A stretch of DNA of 64,000 bases from the NCBI GenBank assembly GCA_030637025.1, contig DAOVVV010000009.1:1-64000 (forward strand), read 5' to 3'. Positions 43,996 to 52,716 of the stretch are shown here, piece after piece. Source of the DNA: JAGLHV01 sp023143305 [NCBI: Clostridia bacterium] (GTDB lineage: Bacteria > CBDUZB01 > JAGLHV01). Made by a program: the position numbers and the translations under genes. Position 1 is the first letter of the stretch, and each line of letters starts with the position of its first letter. A model generated the notes under the pieces. The model did not search any database and was not told where the DNA came from. It saw nothing but the letters and a program-made list of their open reading frames with translations.

Positions 43996-44029
43996 AAATT
44001 TAACCTTTGACAACATTTTACAAAGAAAT

Positions 44030-45202
44030 CTAAAATATTTTAGCAACCTCTTCCATATCTTTATCACCCCGGCCTGAAAGGCATATAACTACATTCTTAT
44101 TCTTTCCCCATTTTTTAGCCATTTTTATTACATAAGCCAGGGCATGAGCAGACTCTAAAGCAGGAATAATCCCCTCAATTTGGGAAAGCATACAAAATGC
44201 TTTTAACGCTTCCCGGTCATTAATTGCTGTATATTGGGCTCTTTTAGTTTTTTTATAAAAACTATGCTCAGGTCCTACTCCGGGATAATCCAACCCAGCC
44301 GATACCGAATGAGTAGAAGAAATTTGCCCGTCTTCATCCTGAAGAACATAACTTTTAGCCCCGTGCAAAATCCCTACTTTTCCGGCACACAAAGGCGCAG
44401 CATGTCTCCCGCTACTAATACTCTCTCCCGCCGCTTCTACTCCTATAAACTTTACTTTTTCTTTATAAAAAGGATAAAACATACCCAGAGAATTACTACC
44501 GCCGCCAACACAAGCAACTAAATAATCAGGTAATCTGCCTATTGCTTTTACTGCTTGTTTTTTTGTTTCCCTGCCAATTACCGACTGAAAATCTCTAACT
44601 ATCATTGGATAGGGATGAGGACCTACTGTTGAACCCAATAAATAATGTGTTGTTTCAACATTAGTGACCCAGTCACGAATTGCCTCATTAATAGCATCTT
44701 TTAAGGTTTTAGTTCCAGTCTCTACAGAAATCACCTTTGCACCTAACAAATTCATACGAAAAACATTTAAGCGTTGTCTTTTTATGTCTTCACTGCCCAT
44801 ATAGATTTCACACTTTAAATCAAACAAACTTGCTGCAGTAGCTACTGCTACTCCGTGCTGACCTGCTCCGGTTTCGGCAATAATTCTCTTCTTTCCCATT
44901 TCTTTAGCTAATAAAATTTGCCCCAGAGTATTGTTTATTTTATGGGCACCGGTGTGACAAAGATCCTCCCTTTTCAAAAATATCCTTGCCCCCTGCAGCT
45001 TTTCAGTTAATCTGCCGGCATAATACAAAGGTGTAGGCCTTCCCACATAATGAGTAAGATAATAATTAAATTCATTCTTAAATTTTTTGCTTTTGATTAC
45101 CTTATAATAAATTGTTTCTAATTCAGAAAGAGCAAAAAACAAAGTTTCAGGAATAAATTTCCCTCCGAATTCACCAAAATAACCATTTTTACCCGGTAGC
45201 AT
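44030..45202 (-). CDS. trpB: Tryptophan synthase beta chain
   Basis: PLP enzyme joining indole and serine. 390 residues: [51 protein letters not shown] (PLP lysine in HKINN), [34 protein letters not shown] and [15 protein letters not shown]. Classical TrpB1 type with the full complement of conserved residues. ATG 45202; ~100 bp spacer to trpF. Confidence 0.97.
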   Translation of the reverse strand: MLPGKNGYFGEFGGKFIPETLFFALSELETIYYKVIKSKKFKNEFNYYLTHYVGRPTPLYYAGRLTEKLQGARIFLKREDLCHTGAHKINNTLGQILLAKEMGKKRIIAETGAGQHGVAVATAASLFDLKCEIYMGSEDIKRQRLNVFRMNLLGAKVISVETGTKTLKDAINEAIRDWVTNVETTHYLLGSTVGPHPYPMIVRDFQSVIGRETKKQAVKAIGRLPDYLVACVGGGSNSLGMFYPFYKEKVKFIGVEAAGESISSGRHAAPLCAGKVGILHGAKSYVLQDEDGQISSTHSVSAGLDYPGVGPEHSFYKKTKRAQYTAINDREALKAFCMLSQIEGIIPALESAHALAYVIKMAKKWGKNKNVVICLSGRGDKDMEEVAKIF

Positions 45203-45304
45203 ATACTCTTTTCCCTCTCTCTGATAAAAAGATATTTAACAAATTATAAACACCCTGTTCGATAAATTAAAAGACAAACACATCCTAAATTCATAAAACC
45301 GATG

Positions 45305-45949
45305 TTAATTCCGATTAAAATCTGTACTTTTAACAATTTCTATAAACTTTTTCATTTTTTTGTAATCTTTACGCCCGGGAGAAATTTCTATCCCGCTGGC
45401 CACATCCAGAACATCCGGATTTACTTTAATAAGTGCTTCTTTTACATTCTCTAAAGTAAGTCCTCCTGATAAAAAAAGCGGTTTACCTGTCTCTTTTACT
45501 TTTACTGCCCACTCCCAGTTAAAAATCTTCCCTGTTCCCCCATATTGCCCGGAAACAAAAGAATCTAAAAGATAGTAATCTACTTTAAAATTCAGTAATT
45601 CTTCCAAATGAAATTTTTCTTTTATTCTAAAAGCTTTTATTATTTTTAAATCCTGTTTTCTTTGCATAAGATTCATACAATATTCAGGGCTTTCGTCCCC
45701 ATGCAATTGAACTACGGATAAACCACAATTTTTTGTTATTTCTAAAATTATTTCTATCTGTTCGTTAACAAAAACACCTACTTTTATCAAAGAAAGCGGT
45801 AAACCTTTTGTTATTTCTTTTACCGTCTGAGGTAAAACCCGCCGCAAACTTTTTTTATAAAAATTAAATCCTAAAAAATCCGCTCCCAGCTCAGCCGCTG
45901 AATGTGCATCTTCGCTGTTGGTAATACCACAAATTTTTACTTTATTCAT
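45305..45949 (-). CDS. trpF: Phosphoribosylanthranilate isomerase
   Basis: Third committed step of tryptophan synthesis. 214-residue TIM barrel: VKICGITNSEDAHSAAELGA, LGFNFYKKSLR, VGVFVNEQIEIILEI, VVQLHGDESPEYC, GGTGKIFNWEW and LFLSGGLTLENV, all TrpF landmarks including the general base cysteine of KICG. Starts at ATG 45949, two bases after the trpC stop, so translation is likely coupled. Confidence 0.95.
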   Translation of the reverse strand: MNKVKICGITNSEDAHSAAELGADFLGFNFYKKSLRRVLPQTVKEITKGLPLSLIKVGVFVNEQIEIILEITKNCGLSVVQLHGDESPEYCMNLMQRKQDLKIIKAFRIKEKFHLEELLNFKVDYYLLDSFVSGQYGGTGKIFNWEWAVKVKETGKPLFLSGGLTLENVKEALIKVNPDVLDVASGIEISPGRKDYKKMKKFIEIVKSTDFNRN

Positions 45950-45951
45950 TT

Positions 45952-46740
45952 CTATAATATTTCCAGTCCTAATTCCTTCATCTTTTGGGCAGGATTTTTA
46001 CTTTCCAGAAAACTTTGCCCAATTAATATAGCATTTATCTTTGCCTTTTGCAATAATAAAACATCTTCTCTATTCTTAATTCCGCTTTCTGAAACAATCA
46101 CTTTATCATCAGGAATCATTTGCCTTAATTCCAAAGTAGTCTCTATGTTTACTGAAAAATCACGTAAATTACGGTTATTTATACCAATAATTTCTGCTCC
46201 GCTATTTAATACTTTTTTTATTTCATCGGCCTGATGTACTTCCACCAAACAATCCAATCCCAACTTTTTCCCCAGGGTTAAAAACTGAATAAGTTCTTCT
46301 TCTTTAAGAATACCGGCAATCAAAAGTATCGCATCAGCACCATAATATCTTGCCTGATAAAATTGATACTCATCAACAACAAAATCTTTACACAACAAAG
46401 GAAGAGATGAACATTTCCTTACCTCTTCAAGATAATTAATCTTTCCCTCAAAATACTTTTCCTCAGTTAAAACAGAAATAGCCGCTGCTCCGTTTTCTTC
46501 ATAAATAACTGCTAATTTAGACGGATTAAAATCCATACAAATATGTCCGGCTGATGGAGAAGACTTTTTAATTTCAGCAATTAAATTAAGCTTTCCCTCC
46601 TTAGAAATAGCATCCTTGAAATTACGAATTGGGGATAAAGATAAAAGAGAATTTTTTAATTTATCAATAGATATAAGTGCTTTTCTTTTTTTTAACTCAA
46701 TTTTCTTGTTTTCTACAATCTCCTGCAATATATTCTGCAT
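45952..46740 (-). CDS. trpC: Indole-3-glycerol-phosphate synthase
   Basis: 262 residues with NLIAEIKKSSPSAGHICMDF (catalytic lysine in the KKSSPS loop), ISVLTEEKYFEGKINYLEEV, LLCKDFVVDEYQFYQARYYG, GAEIIGINNRNLRDFSVNIE and VSESGIKNREDVLLL. The start ATG 46740 has GAGGG eight bases upstream; an in-frame start 54 bp earlier would add 18 atypical residues. It lies directly downstream of the tandem hairpin repeats that separate it from trpD, so that array is in the leader or inter-cistronic RNA of this part of the operon. Confidence 0.95.
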   Translation of the reverse strand: MQNILQEIVENKKIELKKRKALISIDKLKNSLLSLSPIRNFKDAISKEGKLNLIAEIKKSSPSAGHICMDFNPSKLAVIYEENGAAAISVLTEEKYFEGKINYLEEVRKCSSLPLLCKDFVVDEYQFYQARYYGADAILLIAGILKEEELIQFLTLGKKLGLDCLVEVHQADEIKKVLNSGAEIIGINNRNLRDFSVNIETTLELRQMIPDDKVIVSESGIKNREDVLLLQKAKINAILIGQSFLESKNPAQKMKELGLEIL

Positions 46741-46844
46741 AAAATATACCCTCAAATTCCCAATTTCCCGACTTAAAGATTGGCGAACAAGCAATCAAAT
46801 CCAAAATCCAAAATTCAAAATACTAAATTTAAAACAAAAAAAAT

Positions 46845-47002
46845 AAAGGTAAAATATGTTTTGAACGACTTAGCAAATTTTAGCAAAAATTAGCGTTAAA
46901 AAAATAAGCTTGTCTGAGCAAAGCGAGTTGCTTATTTTTAGCTTGTTTTTGCGTGCCCGAAGGGTAAAATTACGCGTCCAGAGAAAAACATATTTTGCCT
47001 TT
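46845..47002. repeat. Long self-complementary repeat, copy B (trp array unit 1)
   Basis: 158 bp. Ends AAAGGTAAAATATGTTTT and AAAACATATTTTGCCTTT pair at 17 of 18 positions. The inner stem reads ATAAGC (46904-46909) with GCTTAT (46930-46935), where copy A has ATGAGC with GCTCAT: a compensated pair change. Followed by a 26-base linker GTTCTCCCCCCTTAATTCTT... Confidence 0.88.
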
Positions 47003-47028
47003 GTTCTCCCCCCTTAATTCTTTAGAAT

Positions 47029-47186
47029 AAAGGTAAAATGTGTTTTGAACGACTTAGCAAATTTTAGCAAAAATTAGCGTTAAAAAAATAAACTTGTCTG
47101 AGCAAAGCGAGTTGCTTATTTTTAGCTTGTTTTTGCGTGCCCGAAGGATAAAATTATGCGTCCAGAGAAAAACATATTTTGCCTTT
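47029..47186. repeat. Long self-complementary repeat, copy C (trp array unit 2)
   Basis: 158 bp, exactly 184 bp after copy B including an identical linker. Differences from B are few; the inner stem has ATAAAC instead of ATAAGC, which breaks one pair, and CCCGAAGG is followed by A rather than G. Confidence 0.88.
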
Positions 47187-47212
47187 GTTCTCCCCCCTTA
47201 ATTCTTTAGAAT

Positions 47213-47324
47213 AAAGGTAAAATGTGTTTTGAACGACTTAGCAAATTTTAGCAAAAATTAGCGTTAAAAAAATAAGCTTGTCTGAGCAAAGCGAGTTGCT
47301 TATTTTTAGCTTGTTTTTGCCTTT
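47213..47324. repeat. Long self-complementary repeat, copy D (trp array unit 3, internally deleted)
   Basis: Starts again exactly 184 bp on, but is 112 bp long: the segment from GCGTGCCCGAAGG to the right-hand end is gone, joined at a TTTTGC shared by both deletion ends. The left arm and the tip hairpin are intact, while most of the right arm is lost. Confidence 0.82.
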
Positions 47325-47437
47325 GTTCTCCCCCCCTGCCCCCTGAATACTTTAATTCGCCATTTGCAGTCTTCTTATGAACTACAAATTATTCTTTGTC
47401 TTTTGTTTTTAATTTAGTATTTGTTTTTTTCTATGAA

Positions 47438-48478
47438 CTATTTATTTGTATATTCTTTCAATAATTCCAACTTTTTCAAAGCAGCCCCTGAATCTATTGA
47501 TTTTCTGGCTAAAATTAAAGATTCATTAATAAATCTTATCTTTTCAGCAACATTATCAGACTTTTTTTGCCCTCCTACGGTAATCGCAGCTGCTGCATTT
47601 AAAAGGACGATATCCAAAGCAGGCCCTGTTTTACCTTTCAAAACATCCAAAAGAATCTGAGCATTTTCCTGAATACTTCCTCCTTGTATATCAGAAAGTT
47701 TAACCCGGGGTAAACCAAAATCTTCCGGTTGAATATAAAAAGTAGTAACCTGTCCATCTTTTAACTCGGAAATCATTGTATCCCCGGTAGTAGTAATCTC
47801 ATCCAACCCATCCACTCCATATACGACAAAAGCCTGCTTTACCCCCAGTTTTCCTAAAACCTTTGCCATTGGTTCAGTCAAAGAAGAAGAATAAACCCCT
47901 AAAACCTGTGCTTGAGCATTTGCCGGATTAGTCAAAGGACCTAAAATATTAAAAACAGTTCTGATTCCTATTTCTCTTCGTGGTCCGATAGCATATTTCA
48001 TTGATCCATGAAAAATAGGAGCAAAAAAGAAACCCAACCCTATTTCATTGACACATTTTTCCACTATTTGGGGAGAAGCATCTACTTTTACCCCCAAAGA
48101 TTCTAACACATCCGCACTTCCACAATGGCTGGACACAGACCTATTTCCATGTTTGGCTACAGCTAATGATCCTACACCCGCTACAACAAAAGCAGCAGCA
48201 GTAGAAATATTAAAAGTGCCTTTTCTGTCTCCGCCTGTACCACAGGTATCTACTATTGTTTTCCCGTCAATATTTATTTTTTGTGCCTTGGTTCTCATTA
48301 CTTTAGCACACCCGGTAATTTCCTCTACTGTTTCTCCTTTAACTCTCAAAGCAGTAATAAAGGCAGCAATCTGTGCCGGGGTAGCTGCCCCTTCCATAAT
48401 TTCCTTCATTACTTCCTGAATTTCTGTTTCCGAAAGATTTTTTTGTTCAACCAGATTAGCAATAGCTTCCTTAATCAT
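47438..48478 (-). CDS. trpD: Anthranilate phosphoribosyltransferase
   Basis: Transfers phosphoribosyl from PRPP to anthranilate. 346 residues: [20 protein letters not shown] (PRPP loop), [37 protein letters not shown] and [20 protein letters not shown], all diagnostic. It is a stand-alone TrpD, not fused to TrpG. ATG 48478, 65 bp after trpG. A 697 bp spacer with repeats separates its stop from trpC. Confidence 0.96.
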   Translation of the reverse strand: MIKEAIANLVEQKNLSETEIQEVMKEIMEGAATPAQIAAFITALRVKGETVEEITGCAKVMRTKAQKINIDGKTIVDTCGTGGDRKGTFNISTAAAFVVAGVGSLAVAKHGNRSVSSHCGSADVLESLGVKVDASPQIVEKCVNEIGLGFFFAPIFHGSMKYAIGPRREIGIRTVFNILGPLTNPANAQAQVLGVYSSSLTEPMAKVLGKLGVKQAFVVYGVDGLDEITTTGDTMISELKDGQVTTFYIQPEDFGLPRVKLSDIQGGSIQENAQILLDVLKGKTGPALDIVLLNAAAAITVGGQKKSDNVAEKIRFINESLILARKSIDSGAALKKLELLKEYTNK

Positions 48479-48543
48479 CTTTCCTGCTCCTTTCTAAAAG
48501 TAAATATTTTTCTCAATAAAACATGCTACCAAATCAAATCTGT

Positions 48544-49113
48544 CTAATTTTTTATGTCTAAAAAATTTTTCAATATCTTTTTACCAACTTCCGTTAGTAT
48601 CGATTCCGGATGGAACTGTACTCCATAAACCTTATATTTTTTATGCCGGATACCCATAATTTCATCATCTTTTGTCCAGGCAGTAATTTCAAGACAGGCA
48701 GGCAGCTTTTTTTTCTCTATAATCAAAGAATGATAGCGGGCAGCAGTGAAAGGATTTTCTATCCCCTTAAAAACATCCCGCCCATTATGAAAAACAGAAG
48801 AGGTCTTTCCATGCATAATTTTTGTTGCTCCCTTTATTTCCCCCCCAAATACATAACCGATACATTGATGTCCTAAACAAACACCCAGAATAGGAATTTT
48901 ATGGCTAAACTCTTTAATCAATTCACAGCTTATACCTGCTTCTTGAGGACGGCCGGGACCCGGGGAAATAATAATCCGGGTTGGTTTCAATTCTTTAATT
49001 CTGCCGATAGAAATTTTATCGTTACGATAAACAATGATTTCTTTTTCTATCTCGCCGATATACTGAACAAGATTATAAACAAAAGAATCATAATTATCAA
49101 TCATCAAAATCAT
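48544..49113 (-). CDS. trpG: Anthranilate synthase component II (glutamine amidotransferase)
   Basis: Supplies ammonia to TrpE. 189-residue class I amidotransferase: ILMIDNYDSFVYNLVQYIGE, IIISPGPGRPQEAG, LGVCLGHQCIGYVFGGEI (nucleophile cysteine) and YGVQFHPESILTEVG (His-Glu). The same type can serve p-aminobenzoate synthesis; with no pabA/pabB in view it may do both. ATG 49113, 29 bp after trpE. Confidence 0.95.
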   Translation of the reverse strand: MILMIDNYDSFVYNLVQYIGEIEKEIIVYRNDKISIGRIKELKPTRIIISPGPGRPQEAGISCELIKEFSHKIPILGVCLGHQCIGYVFGGEIKGATKIMHGKTSSVFHNGRDVFKGIENPFTAARYHSLIIEKKKLPACLEITAWTKDDEIMGIRHKKYKVYGVQFHPESILTEVGKKILKNFLDIKN

Positions 49114-49142
49114 TTTTATTCCTTCCTCATCCCGCTTTCTTT

Positions 49143-50663
49143 TTATTCAAAACCTTCTTCTGCCATTTGAACAGCTTTAATCATTGCTTTTGCTTTATTT
49201 AAAGTTTCTTTATACTCTTTTTGCGGTAAAGAATCATAAACGATACCTGCACCTGCCTGAATATAGGCAACCCTATCTTTAATCAATATAGTACGAATAG
49301 TAATAGCCATATCCATATTCCCCTGAAAGCTAAAATACCCCACCGCTCCGGCATATGTTCCCCTTCTTACATTTTCTAATTGGTCAATAATTTCCATAGC
49401 CCTGATTTTGGGAGCACCGGAAACCGTCCCGGCAGGAAAACAGGCACAAAACAGGTCAAAACTATCTACATCCTTTTTTAATCGTCCTTTAATATCTGAA
49501 ACAATATGCATTACATGGGAATATTTCTCAATAGTCATTAATTCCGTTACATTAACAGTATCATATTTACAAACCCGACCCAAATCATTCCTTCCTAGAT
49601 CTACCAGCATTATATGTTCTGCCCGTTCTTTGGGATCAGCAAGTAAACTTTTAATTAATTCCAAATCCTCCTGTTCATTTACCCCTCTCTTACGGGTTCC
49701 GGCAATGGGCCGTAATTCAGCCGTCCGTTCTTCCTTGCGCACAAGAATTTCCGGAGAAGACCCTACTAAACAATATTTATCCATCTTAAGATAAAACATA
49801 TAAGGAGATGGATTTATTACCCTTAATGCCCTATAAATATTAAACGAATCAGTATTTATTTTTACCGATAACCTTTGAGATAATACCGTTTGAATAATTT
49901 CGCCTGCTTTTATATGCTTTTTTGCTTTTTTTACAATATCTTCAAATTCTTTTTTATTAAAATTGGACTTTATTTTAAGTTTTATCTTTTTAGATAATTT
50001 TTTCTTTTTTAATAACGGAACATTCTTCCTTAATTTTTTAATAATCTCGTCTATCTGTTGACAGGCAACTGTATATTTTTTTTGTATACTCTCGCGATTT
50101 TTTTTATCCCCCTTAATTAAAAAATCATCCAAATGAACGCAGGAAACAACTTTTATCATATGAGATATGTGATCAAAAACAAGAATATTATTGGTGAAAA
50201 GAAAAAGACAATCCGGAAGATTGAGGCTATCGGGATTAACATCCGGAATATCCTCTACAAAACGAACTAAATCATAACCAACAAATCCCACCGCTCCCCC
50301 GTAAAAAAGCGGCAATCCCTTTATTTCAACCGGCTTATATATTTTCATAAGCCTTCTAAGTTCATCTATCGGATTTCCCTTTATCTTTTTTTGGTACTTA
50401 CCTCCCGGAGAATAACACTTAATTTGTTTACCTTTACTTTCAAAAACAAATGAAGGATGGGTAGATAAAAAAGAATAACGGCCTAAACGTTCTCCGTTTT
50501 CTACACTTTCTAACAAATAGCAATATTTTTCTTTGAAATTACCTGAAATTTTGGCTAAGGCGGAAACAGGGGTTTCTAAATCAGCTAGAATCTCTTTATA
50601 AACAGGGATTAAATTTCCCTTTTTAGATAAACGTTTGAATTCTTTAAAATCGGGATAAAACAT
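49143..50663 (-). CDS. trpE: Anthranilate synthase component I
   Basis: 506 residues converting chorismate to anthranilate. The N-terminal feedback site is recognisable: YLLESVENGERLGRYSF (LLES motif around 50 binds tryptophan). The chorismate core shows INPSPYMFYLKMDKYCLVGS, RPIAGTRKRG, MLVDLGRNDLGRVCKYDTVN, CFPAGTVSGAPKIRAMEIID and AYIQAGAGIVYDS. First gene of the trp set. I looked for a Trp-rich leader peptide or attenuator in the 61 bp upstream and found none, so feedback inhibition is the only regulation seen. Confidence 0.96.
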   Translation of the reverse strand: MFYPDFKEFKRLSKKGNLIPVYKEILADLETPVSALAKISGNFKEKYCYLLESVENGERLGRYSFLSTHPSFVFESKGKQIKCYSPGGKYQKKIKGNPIDELRRLMKIYKPVEIKGLPLFYGGAVGFVGYDLVRFVEDIPDVNPDSLNLPDCLFLFTNNILVFDHISHMIKVVSCVHLDDFLIKGDKKNRESIQKKYTVACQQIDEIIKKLRKNVPLLKKKKLSKKIKLKIKSNFNKKEFEDIVKKAKKHIKAGEIIQTVLSQRLSVKINTDSFNIYRALRVINPSPYMFYLKMDKYCLVGSSPEILVRKEERTAELRPIAGTRKRGVNEQEDLELIKSLLADPKERAEHIMLVDLGRNDLGRVCKYDTVNVTELMTIEKYSHVMHIVSDIKGRLKKDVDSFDLFCACFPAGTVSGAPKIRAMEIIDQLENVRRGTYAGAVGYFSFQGNMDMAITIRTILIKDRVAYIQAGAGIVYDSLPQKEYKETLNKAKAMIKAVQMAEEGFE

Positions 50664-50724
50664 TGCTCCTCTTCATTATTACTTATTATTTTATTAAAAA
50701 ATCATATTTAGCTGGTAATAAATC

Positions 50725-51108
50725 TTATTTTTTATATATTTTTTCCGGTTCAAAAATCTTCTCTCCTGTAATTTCCAATTCCCCTGCTTCATTAAGTTTG
50801 CGATAAAAACAAGAGCGATAACCCATATGACATGCCCCACCTGTTTGTTCAACTTTAATTAAAAGAGTATCCTTATCACAATCAACGAAAATTTCCTTTA
50901 CTTTTTGAACATGACCCGAGGTTTCCCCCTTTATCCAGAATTTTTGTCTGGAACGGGACCAAAAACAAGTTTTTTTCTCTTCGATAGTTTTCCTTAGTGA
51001 TTCTTTATTCATATACCCAACCATTAACACCTCTTTCGTTTTCTCATCTTGAACTATGGCCGGAATTAACCCTTTATCATCAAATTTTAACCCGTCAAAA
51101 AAACCCAT
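50725..51108 (-). CDS. hisI: Phosphoribosyl-AMP cyclohydrolase
   Basis: Third step of histidine synthesis. 127 residues with [58 protein letters not shown] and [10 protein letters not shown] (metal cysteines and histidine). No fused HisE domain. Start ATG 51108 is preceded by GGAGG at eight bases; the GTG/ATG 30-33 bp upstream would add a lysine-rich tail and lacks a ribosome site. It is the last his gene before trpE. Confidence 0.94.
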   Translation of the reverse strand: MGFFDGLKFDDKGLIPAIVQDEKTKEVLMVGYMNKESLRKTIEEKKTCFWSRSRQKFWIKGETSGHVQKVKEIFVDCDKDTLLIKVEQTGGACHMGYRSCFYRKLNEAGELEITGEKIFEPEKIYKK

Positions 51109-51255
51109 CCCTTTTTCCTCCGTTTTTTTACTATTCATCACTTACAGTCTTTTATCTTTTGACTTTGTGCCTGTCTTTATCCTTTATTTTTTAACCAATC
51201 TAACCAATCTAAACCAATTCAACTGTCTTTTTTTTGTCTGTTATCTGTAATCTAT

Positions 51256-51283
51256 GGACTGTGGACTGTCGACTATGGACTAT
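51256..51283. repeat. Heptamer tract (G/C)GACT(A/G)T, 4 units
   Basis: GGACTGT, GGACTGT, CGACTAT, GGACTAT, in the hisI-hisA spacer, which also contains an AACCAATCTAAACCAATTCA block seen in variant form near 43.1 and 54.1 kb. Confidence 0.7.
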
Positions 51284-51308
51284 TTTTTTTGCTTTTGCCA
51301 GGAACTAT

Positions 51309-52055
51309 TTACCCCTTAAACTCTTTACCCTCTGCTATCTTTATTGCCTCTTCTATTTTTATGTTTTCAGTATAAAGAGCTTTTCCAATAATTACTCCCG
51401 TTACTCCCAAATCTTCCATTTTCTTTATTTTGCTTACGTCTTCTAAACTTGCCATTCCACCGGCAATAATTATAGAAATATTCGCTTTTAATTTCTGCAG
51501 CGTCTTTTTTATAACTTTAATATTAGGACCTTCCAATGTGCCATCTTTACTTACATCAGTAAAAATTATTTCTGAAACCCCTACCTGTATTAACTGCTCA
51601 GCTAAAGAAAAAGCTGATTGAGAAGTTATATCCTTCCATCCGCCGATGGCTACTTTTCCATCCTGAGAATCGATACTAACAATAATTTTTTCTCCAAATT
51701 CAGCAACGCTTTTTTCTACCAGATCAGGATTAGAAATTGTTACCGTTCCTAAAATCACCTTATCCACACCCATGGACAAAATTTTTTTAATTGTTTTTAA
51801 ATCCCTTATTCCTCCTCCTACCTGCATCGGAATAGTAATCTTCTTTCTTATTTCTTTAATAATCTTTAAATTTTGCATTACACCGGTAAATGCCCCGTCT
51901 AAATCCACCACATGCAATCTCTTAGCCCCCTTGACTTGCCAGAGATTAGCCATAAAACAAGGGTCTTTAGAAAATACAGTTTCGTTTTCCATTTTCCCCT
52001 GGGTCAAACGAACACACTGCCCTTTTCTTAAATCTACTGCCGGAATAATCTGCAT
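51309..52055 (-). CDS. hisA: ProFAR isomerase
   Basis: 1-(5-phosphoribosyl)-5-[(5-phosphoribosylamino)methylideneamino]imidazole-4-carboxamide isomerase, TIM barrel of 248 residues. MQIIPAVDLRKGQCVRLTQG (catalytic Asp8), LHVVDLDGAFTGVMQNLKII, PMQVGGGIRDLKTIKKILSM, IIFTDVSKDGTLEGPN (second catalytic Asp) and SIIIAGGMASLEDVSKI. It could be confused with HisF, but DLDGAFTG and the VRLTQG start are HisA features. ATG 52055, 37 bp after hisB. No hisF or hisH follows. Confidence 0.95.
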   Translation of the reverse strand: MQIIPAVDLRKGQCVRLTQGKMENETVFSKDPCFMANLWQVKGAKRLHVVDLDGAFTGVMQNLKIIKEIRKKITIPMQVGGGIRDLKTIKKILSMGVDKVILGTVTISNPDLVEKSVAEFGEKIIVSIDSQDGKVAIGGWKDITSQSAFSLAEQLIQVGVSEIIFTDVSKDGTLEGPNIKVIKKTLQKLKANISIIIAGGMASLEDVSKIKKMEDLGVTGVIIGKALYTENIKIEEAIKIAEGKEFKG

Positions 52056-52092
52056 ATATGCTTTTCCCCTTTTACTAATTTATTTCTTATAT

Positions 52093-52716
52093 TTAAAGCT
52101 TCCCTTTGGTCGAAGGAATGCCCTTTATTTTAGGATTATAAGCAACCGCTTTGGACAAAACCCGGCCAAAAGCTTTAAAAATCGCTTCCAACAAATGATG
52201 CATATTGTTGCCGGATCTGATTACTCTAATATGCAAAGAAACCTTTGCATTATCACAAAAAGCTTTAAAAAATTCTTCTATTAATTGAGGATCGAATTTC
52301 ATAATCCGTATATTTTCTGATTCATAAAAATCTCTCAAAGAATCTATTACACACCTTGACCTTCCACTAATATCTATTACTACCTGTGCTAAAACCTCAT
52401 CCATCGGCACAAAAGAAGAAGCAAACCGCTCAATCCCTTTTTTATCTCCCAATGCTTTTGCTGCTGCCTCGCCCAATACTATTCCGATATCTTCTACTGT
52501 ATGGTGGTCATCTACTTTTATATCCCCTGAAGCTTTAATCTGCAAATCAAACAAGCCATGTTTAGTAAATAATTCTAACATATGATTGAGAAAATGAATA
52601 GGAGTTTCTATTCTGTATTTACCTTCACCATCCAGATTCAGAATTAAATTTATCTGGGTTTCTTTAGTTATTCTTTTTATTCTTGCCAATCTTTTTGTTT
52701 TTGTTTTGCTCACCAT
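52093..52716 (-). CDS. hisB: Imidazoleglycerol-phosphate dehydratase
   Basis: Mn-dependent dehydratase, 207 residues, monofunctional. It has PIHFLNHMLELFTKHGLFDL, DDHHTVEDIGIVLGEAAAKA, MDEVLAQVVIDISGRSRCVI and NNMHHLLEAIFKAFGRVLS: both histidine-rich metal motifs. The N-terminus has a basic ~15-residue extension, TKTKRLARIKR. ATG 52716 with GGAGG upstream lies 53 bp inside the end of hisD, an unusually long overlap that couples the two. Normal otherwise. Confidence 0.96.
   Translation of the reverse strand: MVSKTKTKRLARIKRITKETQINLILNLDGEGKYRIETPIHFLNHMLELFTKHGLFDLQIKASGDIKVDDHHTVEDIGIVLGEAAAKALGDKKGIERFASSFVPMDEVLAQVVIDISGRSRCVIDSLRDFYESENIRIMKFDPQLIEEFFKAFCDNAKVSLHIRVIRSGNNMHHLLEAIFKAFGRVLSKAVAYNPKIKGIPSTKGKL

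Larger units (their letters stand above)
46741..47437. other. 697 bp gene-free spacer inside the trp operon
   Basis: Contains three tandem copies of the self-complementary repeat (46845-47324), a stretch of CAAATCCAAAATCCAAAATT-like low-complexity sequence (46795-46835) upstream of trpC, and a T-rich block at 47381-47417 shared with 34008-34043. I find no coding potential and no clear promoter for trpC. Confidence 0.7.

Noticed and set aside
46845-47324. The 184 bp tandem array as a CRISPR array
   Set aside because: Units are near identical along their whole length with no unique spacers of 30-40 bases, and no cas genes are nearby.
50664-50724. Possible trp leader peptide or attenuator before trpE
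   Set aside because: No Trp-codon run, no paired hairpins with a T tract and no T-box sequence in this short AT-rich spacer.
51772-52284. Plus-strand frame of 170 codons
   Set aside because: It spans the antisense of hisA, a spacer and hisB, both well supported; its sequence resembles no protein family.
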